A DNA stretch of 5,036 nt from an uncultured Campylobacter sp. (GTDB lineage: Bacteria > Campylobacterota > Campylobacteria > Campylobacterales > Campylobacteraceae), in the NCBI RefSeq assembly GCF_938045225.1, contig NZ_CALINL010000241.1, forward strand, positions 1 through 5,036, in the 5' to 3' direction. The translations under genes were made by a program, and so were the position numbers. This document shows, in pieces, positions 1 through 5,036 of the stretch. The notes beneath the pieces were generated by a model that ran no database searches, had not been told where the DNA came from, and worked only from the letters and a program-made list of their open reading frames with translations. Within the stretch, counting starts at the first letter, position 1; each line of letters starts with the position of its first letter.

Positions 1-531
1 ATAGACGGCTGCGGGCATTATAACTAGCGCAAAAAACGCAAGCTGCAAGCTCTGATAAAGCACGACGCAAAGCAGTCCCGCGATCGTGATAGCCTCGCGG
101 ATGAGCTCTGGGATCATGGAGCTAACGATGCTTCTAATGCGGTCGATGTCGTTGATATTTCGACTGATTAGCTCGCCCGTACGGTAATCGTTAAAAAACT
201 TCATATCCAAATTTAGCAGGTTTTTTAGCAGCTTTTCGCGAAATCTCCTCACGATATCCTGCCCGATATACGCCGTAAAATACGCCTGCAAAAACGTGCC
301 AAGCCCCTTTAAAAAGTAAATCGCGATGATAGCGTAAGGCAAAAGATAAAGCAGGTCTTTGTTTTTTTCGATAAAAATTTTATTTAGCACGGGCTCGATC
401 ACCCATGCCGACGCGGCCGTACCTCCGCTAGCCATCAGCATGCCGGCGATGGCGATGATAAAATACGAAATATAATCCCTAAAATAGGGCGCAAACCGCC
501 GCAAAACCTCTTTTAGGCTCATCTGTTTCAT
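1..531 (-). CDS. msbA: MsbA-type lipid A/lipooligosaccharide ABC transporter, N-terminal membrane domain (partial, runs off the left edge)
   Basis: This is the first 177 codons of an inner-membrane ABC exporter. Family knowledge: MsbA homodimers use ATP to flip the lipid A core from the cytoplasmic to the periplasmic leaflet. Only part of the transmembrane domain is present; the Walker A, signature and Walker B motifs would lie beyond the edge. Visible are TM1 (about residues 20–42), TM2 (about 60–90), the conserved cytoplasmic stretch FFNDYRTGELISRNINDID (about 112–130, matching the FFD-x3-TG-x-L-x-SR pattern of exporters), then IREAITIAG leading into TM3 (about 142–160) and TM4 from about 162. 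The ATG at 531 overlaps the cysS stop as ATGA, and GGGA lies 6 bases upstream. A second ATG at residue 4 (522) is a less likely start. The transmembrane part fits MsbA better than a generic exporter, but another lipid or glycolipid exporter (for example PglK-like) cannot be excluded without the ATPase domain. Confidence 0.85.
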   Translation of the reverse strand, partial: MKQMSLKEVLRRFAPYFRDYISYFIIAIAGMLMASGGTAASAWVIEPVLNKIFIEKNKDLLYLLPYAIIAIYFLKGLGTFLQAYFTAYIGQDIVRRFREKLLKNLLNLDMKFFNDYRTGELISRNINDIDRIRSIVSSMIPELIREAITIAGLLCVVLYQSLQLAFFALVIMPAAVY

Positions 532-1916
532 ATCTTTTCCCACATGCAGCCCTCTGGCGTATCCATGAGGCTGATGCCGTTTGCGGCTAGCATATCGCGG
601 ATTTTATCCGATAGCTCGTAGTTTTTGGCTTTTTTGGCTTCGTTTCTTTGATTTATCAGATCCTCGATATAGGCTCGTTTTTCGTCGCTCACTCCAAACT
701 GAAAATACTCAAATACGTCTACTTGCAAGATACCGAGCACCCGCGCTATTAGCTCCAAATTTGCCGCGATTTCGCCTTTTTTGGCTTTATCTTTCGGGTT
801 CGCGTCTAGCTCGTCGTTTGCGCTACGGACAAACTCATCTACGCTAGCAAGGGCTTTTGAGGTGTTTAGATCGTCCCCCATCGCGGACATAAATTCGCTC
901 TTAAATTTCTCGTTTGCGCTCAAATTTGCCGCCGCGCCAAGAACTCGTTTTTTTAGACGGTAAATTTTATCCAGGCGCTTTTTTGCGGCGTTTAGATCGT
1001 CTTCGCTAAAGTTAAAATTCGCTCTGTAGTGGCTAGAGATCAGATAAAATCTCACTGCCTCGCCCAAATTTCGCTCTAGCGCGTCTTTAACAAAAAAGCT
1101 ATTTCCTAGGCTCTTGCTCATTTTTTCGTTATTTACTTGGATAAAGCCGTTGTGCAGCCAATATTTAGCCAGGCTCTTGCGCTCGGCGCAGCGGCACTGC
1201 GCGGCCTCGTTTTCGTGGTGAGGAAATAGCAAATCAAGCCCGCCCGCGTGGATATCGATCTCAAATTTTTCGCCGCTACTTAGGTGCTTTTTTATCATTG
1301 CTACGCACTCGGTATGCCAGCCCGGGCGTCCGCGACCAAACGGACTTTCGTACCATTTCTTGTCAAATTTCCACAGTACGAAGTCTTTTTCGTCCTTTTT
1401 TTCGTCGCTACTAGCCACGCGAGCGATGTTTGCCTCGGTGTCAAATTTACTGCTCAGGCTCAGATACTGCGCGTCCTTTGCGGTATCAAAGTATATGCCG
1501 TCGCCCGCTATCTCGTAGGCAAAGCCGTTTTTTAGCAAAATTTCGATGTACTCTGTCATCTCTTTTAGCGTCTGCGTCGCTTTTGGCTTGACATCTGGCT
1601 CAAGTACGTTAAGCGCGCTCATATCGCGCTCGTAGCTTGCGATGTATCTATCCGTGATTGCCTCTAGACTCTCGCCGCTTTCCGCCATTTTCTTTAAAAT
1701 TTTATCGTCGATATCGGTGTAGTTTCGCACGAATTTGACCTTGTAGCCAAGCTCGCTTAGCGTGCGCCTAAGTAAATCAAAGCTAATCGCGCTTTTGGCG
1801 TGTCCTAAATGCGCGTCGTCATAAACCGTCGGCCCGCAGACATAAATGCGCACAAAGTCGCTTTTTACGGGCTCAAATTCTACTTTTTTTCTTTTTACGC
1901 TATCAAAAAATTGCAT
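528..1916 (-). CDS. cysS: Cysteinyl-tRNA synthetase (CysRS), complete, 462 aa
   Basis: Cytoplasmic class I aminoacyl-tRNA synthetase that charges tRNA-Cys with cysteine using ATP. The length matches the family (the E. coli enzyme has about 461 residues). Rossmann-fold catalytic domain: CGPTVYDDAHLGHAK, with HLGH at 36–39 as the HIGH motif, and KMSKS at 265–269. The four zinc ligands that select cysteine are all present by alignment with the E. coli enzyme: C27, C204 (in GWHTEC), H233 and E237 (in FPHHENE). The C-terminal part from about residue 350 is helical and charged, as expected for the anticodon-binding region. The ATG at 1916 lies inside murJ (14-base overlap) and has AAGGA 8 to 9 bases upstream. 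Its TGA forms an ATGA overlap with the next gene. No truncation or missing active-site residue is seen. It is probably co-transcribed and translationally coupled with its neighbours. Confidence 0.98.
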   Translation of the reverse strand: MQFFDSVKRKKVEFEPVKSDFVRIYVCGPTVYDDAHLGHAKSAISFDLLRRTLSELGYKVKFVRNYTDIDDKILKKMAESGESLEAITDRYIASYERDMSALNVLEPDVKPKATQTLKEMTEYIEILLKNGFAYEIAGDGIYFDTAKDAQYLSLSSKFDTEANIARVASSDEKKDEKDFVLWKFDKKWYESPFGRGRPGWHTECVAMIKKHLSSGEKFEIDIHAGGLDLLFPHHENEAAQCRCAERKSLAKYWLHNGFIQVNNEKMSKSLGNSFFVKDALERNLGEAVRFYLISSHYRANFNFSEDDLNAAKKRLDKIYRLKKRVLGAAANLSANEKFKSEFMSAMGDDLNTSKALASVDEFVRSANDELDANPKDKAKKGEIAANLELIARVLGILQVDVFEYFQFGVSDEKRAYIEDLINQRNEAKKAKNYELSDKIRDMLAANGISLMDTPEGCMWEKI

Positions 1917-3303
1917 CTAAAAATTTCCTTAAAAATATCAAAATCACTGTCTCTAAAGCCAAAACCGCGCTTAAAAGCGTTAATTTTTTAGGCTCAATTA
2001 TAGCTAAAAATTTCCTTATCCCAAAAAATTTAACGTTTAAAGCTAGCGTCAAAAACCCGCCTAGCGAGCTAGCAAGTGCTAGTCCGAACGCGCCGTAAAT
2101 TTGCATCAGCGCGACTGCCAAAACGAGGTTAAAAACGAGCGTGATAACAGCTATTTTGGAGGCTAGCTTTTGCCGTAAATGCGCATAAAGCCAAAGCGAA
2201 AAAAGTTTAGCAAGCCCAAAAGGCAAAAGTCCGATCATATAAGCGGCCAAAACGCTTGCGGTCGCTGCCGTATCGGCCTGCGTAAAGCTTCCGCGCTCAA
2301 AAAGCAGTTTGATGATAGGATCTGCCAAAATGATACCGCCGATGGCCGCCGCAAAGAGCAGAAAATATAAAATTTCAAAGCTTTTTCGCATCCATTTTAG
2401 AGCTTCGGCTTCGTTGCCAGCCTTGATCTGGCGCGTGATTTTAGGAAAAAGCGCGGTTGAGAGCGCGATCGCAAATATAGCTAGGGGTAGCTGAAAAATT
2501 CGGTTAGCGTAGAAAAGATAGCTGATCGAGCCCGCCGCCAAAAACGACGCCAGCCACGTATCCATAAACGAGCTTAACTGCATGGCGGACGATCCCACTA
2601 GGCCGTGGAAAAAGTTGCTAAAAAAGCCCTTTGTATCGGCTCTTTTGCCACGAGCAAATTTAACTAAGCCGCCGAAAAAGAGCTTTGAGATGCCGTTAAA
2701 TTTAAGTGCGATAAGGTGCGCGATAAGCTGCAAAACGCCGCCAAAAACGACGCCGAAACTAAGATAATAAGCCACGACTTTAGGCTCCTGTCCGCGAGCT
2801 AAAACTAAAGAGCCGATCATGGCTAAATTTAGCAGAGCGGTCGAAAATGCCGTCGTCGCAAAGTGTCCGCGATACTGCAAAAGCGAGGCTAAAAATGTAA
2901 CGGCAAAGATGAGTGCGAGGTAGTAAAAGTTGATTTTTACGAGCGGGACGGCTTCGTTTATGTCGCCGGGCGCTAAGCCCGTGGCGATAACGGCGGTAAA
3001 AAACGGGGCGAATAAATTTACCAAAAGCGTGAGAATGCCGATAAAGGCTAGAAATTTAAGAAAAATCTCGGCGCTAAAGAGCGATTTTTTGTTTGATTTC
3101 GTAAAATTTGGTAAAAAAGCGTTTGCAAAAGCCCCCTCACCAAAGATACGGCGCAGTAAATTTGGTATCTTAAACGCGATGAAAAATATATCGCTGTAAA
3201 TGCTCGCACCCAAAGTAGAAGCCGTGAGCAGGTCGCGCACGAGCCCTAAAACTCGCGAAACCATGATGCCGATACTGTTTGAAAAAAAGCCTTTTATAAA
3301 CAC
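1903..3303 (-). CDS. murJ: Lipid II flippase MurJ (MviN family), complete, 466 aa, GTG start
   Basis: Polytopic inner-membrane protein of the MOP exporter superfamily. Family role: it moves lipid II across the cytoplasmic membrane for peptidoglycan synthesis. The N-terminus has the family signature SRVLGLVRD (16–24), then SDIFFIAFKIPNLLRRIFGEGAFANAFLP (37–65). Residues aligned with functionally important E. coli ones are present: R17, R23, D38, R51 and R268 (in FYANR; E. coli R18, R24, D39, R52, R270). LLFERGSFTQADT (333–345) is another family landmark. By eye I count about 13 hydrophobic segments, the last at 441–458; E. coli MurJ has 14 and about 511 residues, so the C-terminus is short. 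The GTG at 3303 has TAGGA 5 bases upstream. The first internal ATG (residue 14) would remove part of TM1 and the N-terminal motif, so GTG is preferred. First gene of the murJ–cysS–msbA operon. Confidence 0.96.
   Translation of the reverse strand: MFIKGFFSNSIGIMVSRVLGLVRDLLTASTLGASIYSDIFFIAFKIPNLLRRIFGEGAFANAFLPNFTKSNKKSLFSAEIFLKFLAFIGILTLLVNLFAPFFTAVIATGLAPGDINEAVPLVKINFYYLALIFAVTFLASLLQYRGHFATTAFSTALLNLAMIGSLVLARGQEPKVVAYYLSFGVVFGGVLQLIAHLIALKFNGISKLFFGGLVKFARGKRADTKGFFSNFFHGLVGSSAMQLSSFMDTWLASFLAAGSISYLFYANRIFQLPLAIFAIALSTALFPKITRQIKAGNEAEALKWMRKSFEILYFLLFAAAIGGIILADPIIKLLFERGSFTQADTAATASVLAAYMIGLLPFGLAKLFSLWLYAHLRQKLASKIAVITLVFNLVLAVALMQIYGAFGLALASSLGGFLTLALNVKFFGIRKFLAIIEPKKLTLLSAVLALETVILIFLRKFLDAIF
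1926..1930 (-). promoter_or_regulatory. Ribosome binding site of cysS, inside murJ
   Basis: On the minus strand AAGGA(AA) stands about 8 bases before the cysS ATG and lies within the last codons of murJ. It is the strongest Shine-Dalgarno match in the operon. It supports the 1916 start and allows cysS to be initiated by ribosomes finishing murJ or independently of them. Confidence 0.75.
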
Positions 3304-3308
3304 GAAAA

Positions 3309-3313
3309 TCCTA
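3309..3313 (-). promoter_or_regulatory. Ribosome binding site of murJ
   Basis: Minus-strand TAGGA lies 5 bases before the GTG at 3303. It decides in favour of this non-ATG start over the internal ATG at codon 14, which would cut into the first membrane helix. Confidence 0.6.
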
Positions 3314-3330
3314 TTAAATTTTTTGACGCA

Positions 3331-3336
3331 ATGATA
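3331..3336 (-). promoter_or_regulatory. Candidate -10 element for the murJ–cysS–msbA operon
   Basis: Reading leftwards, TATCAT (5 of 6 matches to TATAAT) follows a T-rich stretch (AAATTTTCA), the style of Campylobacter sigma-70 promoters, which usually lack a good -35 box. Transcription would start near 3324, giving a leader of about 20 bases before the murJ GTG. I found no better -10 in this direction in the intergenic region. Prediction by eye only. Confidence 0.4.
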
Positions 3337-3390
3337 TGAAAATTTAGATTTAAAAGACGTAAAATCAAGAGTTTTTAATGAAATTTTAGA

Positions 3391-3396
3391 GATAAT
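3391..3396 (+). promoter_or_regulatory. Candidate -10 element for the DUF342 gene
   Basis: GATAAT (5 of 6 matches to TATAAT) is preceded by T-rich runs at 3372–3376 and 3384–3387, as in Campylobacter sigma-70 promoters. The start point would be near 3403, leaving a leader of about 27 bases. An alternative is TTGACG (3323–3328) with a weak TAGATT (3345–3350) at 16-base spacing, which would give a leader of over 70 bases. No sigma-54 (GG-N10-GC) or sigma-28 flagellar promoter pattern was seen. Confidence 0.4.
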
Positions 3397-3429
3397 CGAC
3401 TAAAAATCAAAAAATTGCGAGAGTATCAC

Positions 3430-5036
3430 GTGCCAGAAAACCAAAACGCGCAACAAAACTTCCTTGCCGAGACGGAGGTCGAGACGGCTAATCCGTACGG
3501 CGAGATATTAAATTTAGCAAAGCACTTCGGCGTCGATAGCAAATTTATAGATTTTGATATCATAGAAATCAAAACCGAGTGTAAGGTGGCGGGCGAGAGC
3601 CAACCTCGCCAAATCCCGGCGGAAAAACTCAATATCTTTGACGACGATAAATTTTTCGTAGAAAAAGTAGAAAGCATAAAACAAAGCTATCTAGTTCAAT
3701 TTTACGACGTTAGGCGCGCAAAACCTATGCCTTTGCCTAATGTTGTCATAAATGCTAATAAAAATTTAACTAAAATTTTAGCCACCGTTTCGCAAAACGC
3801 CGACACGATTTATTTTAAAGAATTTGACAAAGAGCTTGTAAATTTTATCTACAAAAAGATGATAAAAGTTGGAATATTAGTGGGTATCAGAAATAAAACG
3901 ATGCTAGAAGAGGTTGCTAAAATTTATTCTGTTTTAAGAGTAAAAGAATTTATCGACAAGGACTACACCTTTGTCGTAACTGCAGGCGTAAACGTAAATC
4001 CGTCGGCGGACGATGCGCTAGTGTTTCACTATAAAAATAAAAATAAATCCGCCGACGAAAACGATAAGGTCGACTACGCAAACAGAGGCTATTTACTAGG
4101 CGTCACTGAAAATGAATTGATATTTGAATACGTAAAACTAAGAGAGGGCGCAAACGGCCGCGATGTACGAGGAAATCTTTTGCCTACTCAAAAAGCCAAA
4201 GCTACTATAGCAAAAATGCCAGAACATACAGAAAATATTTACTCAAAAGAAGACGAGGATGGAACAAAATTCTTTTCAAAAAAATCCGGTTACGTACAGG
4301 AAGAAAAAGGCGTTTTTGATATTAAAGACGAGCTTGACGTAAATGAAATTTCATTTAAAACCACAGGCTCGGTCGATACGGGTCTTGATACAAACGTAAC
4401 TTTAAACGTAAAAGAAAAGGATCTAACAAAAGACGCCATAGGTACCGGCATGACGGTCGAAGCAAACGAGATAAATATAGAAGGAAACGTAGCCGCAAAC
4501 GCCGTAGTAAAGGCAAATAAAGTAGTAATCGGAGGACAAACCCACGCTAAAGCCCTCATCGAAGCAAAAGATGCTAAAATAGCCGTACATATCGGTAGCT
4601 TTGACGGAGAATACGTCGAGATAGATAGACTAGAAGGCGGCAAAGTAAAAGCTAAAAAAGCCGTGATAAAATCAGCGATCGGCGGAGAGATAATCGCCGA
4701 AAGCGTCGTCATAGATACGCTCGTGTCAAACTCAAACATCATAATCGCCGACACGCTAGAGATAAAAAAACTAAAAGGCGTAAATAATAAAATTTTAGTC
4801 GATTTTAGCATGATAAAAAACACGGGCGAGCAGATTAACGAGCGCATGGCAAAGATAAAAACCATTAGAGAACAGATCGTAAAAATGCCGCGCACGCTAG
4901 AGTCTAAAAGATGCGTCATCGAGGAAAACAAAGGCCCGATAAACGTCATAAAAGCTAAAATCGAGGAGCTAAAAAGCACAAACAACACTCCGCCGGTGAC
5001 ATTTATGAAAAAACTAAAAGAATATCAGCAGCTAGT
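3430..5036 (+). CDS. DUF342 / FapA-family protein, 5' part (535 codons, runs off the right edge)
   Basis: An open frame runs from the GTG at 3430 to the window edge with no stop. Residues 1–215 are charged, predicted mixed helix/strand, and I do not recognise them. From about 218 the protein follows the DUF342 (flagellar assembly protein A) pattern: REGANGRDVRGN (238–249), a SGYV motif (286–289), then repetitive short beta strands from about 295 to 453 (for example EINIEGNVAANAVVKANKVV), expected to form a beta-helix-like domain. Residues about 465–515 are lysine/glutamate-rich and likely a coiled coil. There is no signal peptide or membrane segment, so it should be cytoplasmic. Family knowledge: FapA in Vibrio affects polar flagellation and binds EIIA-Glc; in Campylobacter the role is not established to my knowledge. 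The GTG has a weak GAGAG 6 bases upstream; the frame is open back to 3382 and a TTG at 3415 is the only other visible start option. It is divergent from murJ. The assignment to the family is firm; function and exact start are less so. Confidence 0.88.
   Translation, partial: MPENQNAQQNFLAETEVETANPYGEILNLAKHFGVDSKFIDFDIIEIKTECKVAGESQPRQIPAEKLNIFDDDKFFVEKVESIKQSYLVQFYDVRRAKPMPLPNVVINANKNLTKILATVSQNADTIYFKEFDKELVNFIYKKMIKVGILVGIRNKTMLEEVAKIYSVLRVKEFIDKDYTFVVTAGVNVNPSADDALVFHYKNKNKSADENDKVDYANRGYLLGVTENELIFEYVKLREGANGRDVRGNLLPTQKAKATIAKMPEHTENIYSKEDEDGTKFFSKKSGYVQEEKGVFDIKDELDVNEISFKTTGSVDTGLDTNVTLNVKEKDLTKDAIGTGMTVEANEINIEGNVAANAVVKANKVVIGGQTHAKALIEAKDAKIAVHIGSFDGEYVEIDRLEGGKVKAKKAVIKSAIGGEIIAESVVIDTLVSNSNIIIADTLEIKKLKGVNNKILVDFSMIKNTGEQINERMAKIKTIREQIVKMPRTLESKRCVIEENKGPINVIKAKIEELKSTNNTPPVTFMKKLKEYQQL

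Larger units (their letters stand above)
3317..3416. repeat. Perfect 10-base inverted repeat flanking the divergent intergenic region
   Basis: AATTTTTTGA at 3317–3326 and its exact reverse complement TCAAAAAATT at 3407–3416 lie 80 bases apart. Each arm, read in the direction of its own gene, is TCAAAAAATT followed by exactly 13 bases and then GTG (murJ start at 3303, DUF342 gene start at 3430). The arms could be a shared leader element, paired operator sites, or a coincidence in AT-rich DNA. A hairpin with an 80-base loop is unlikely to be the point. Confidence 0.5.

Noticed and set aside
1881..1896. T-tract (seven Ts, a C, then five Ts) near the cysS start, considered as a phase-variable tract
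   Set aside because: It encodes the lysine/arginine-rich RKKV segment of CysS, is interrupted and short, and lies in an essential gene. Campylobacter phase variation normally uses longer G/C tracts, none of which occurs here.
2041..2085. Cluster of four CTAG words within about 40 bases
   Set aside because: CTAG is rare in many enterobacteria but occurs all over this window, mostly through leucine CTA and serine/alanine AGC/GCT codons. Here it falls in MurJ coding sequence (LALASS region) with no repeat unit or symmetry.
3304..3429. Possible sigma-54 or sigma-28 (flagellar) promoter before the DUF342 gene
   Set aside because: TTGC at 3415–3418 has no GG at the required upstream distance, and no CGATAT-like sigma-28 -10 is present. 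Only a sigma-70-like -10 can be supported.
3304..3429. Bidirectional terminator or small RNA gene in the intergenic region
   Set aside because: There is no GC-rich stem followed by a T-run. The only inverted repeat has an 80-base loop and AT-rich arms, and both flanking genes start here rather than end.
3426..3677. Short minus-strand open frame of 83 codons over the start of the DUF342 gene
   Set aside because: It is low-complexity and serine/phenylalanine-rich, lies wholly opposite the real gene, and shows no family resemblance.
4290..4988. Open frame of 232 codons on the minus strand opposite the DUF342 gene
   Set aside because: It is rich in serine, phenylalanine, threonine and leucine, as expected when an AAA/GAA-rich coding strand is read backwards. 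It has no recognisable domain, and the plus strand carries a clear DUF342 protein over the whole stretch. It is a shadow frame.

Overview
The window looks like chromosomal DNA from an epsilonproteobacterium, most likely a Campylobacter of the higher-GC human oral group (the curvus / rectus / showae type). This is inferred from the protein sequences, from the dense use of AAA, ATA, CTA and AAATTT-type words in moderately GC-rich genes, and from the gene order. From memory, murJ–cysS–msbA beside a DUF342 gene resembles an arrangement in Campylobacter jejuni; I could not check this. Almost all of the window is coding, and nothing in it suggests a mobile element, phage, CRISPR array or RNA gene.

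Layout: three genes on the minus strand form a tightly packed operon read from right to left. murJ (1903–3303) encodes the lipid II flippase. cysS (528–1916) encodes cysteinyl-tRNA synthetase and starts 14 bases inside the end of murJ. An msbA-type ABC transporter gene (531 down to the left edge, 5' part only) overlaps the end of cysS by the four bases ATGA. The overlaps imply one transcript with coupled translation. A housekeeping aminoacyl-tRNA synthetase therefore sits between two inner-membrane lipid flippases, one for peptidoglycan precursor and one for the lipid A core of lipopolysaccharide or lipooligosaccharide.

A 126-base divergent intergenic region (3304–3429) separates this operon from a plus-strand gene that runs off the right edge (3430–5036+). 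That gene encodes a DUF342 / FapA-family protein: an unrecognised N-terminal region, a repetitive beta-rich central domain and a C-terminal coiled coil. The intergenic region has plausible -10 elements in both directions. It also has a perfect 10-base inverted repeat whose two arms each lie exactly 13 bases upstream of the two divergent GTG start codons.

I see no clear undescribed system. The most unusual items are the symmetric leader motif, the unassigned N-terminal region of the DUF342 protein, and a MurJ that appears to lack the last of the usual fourteen membrane helices.
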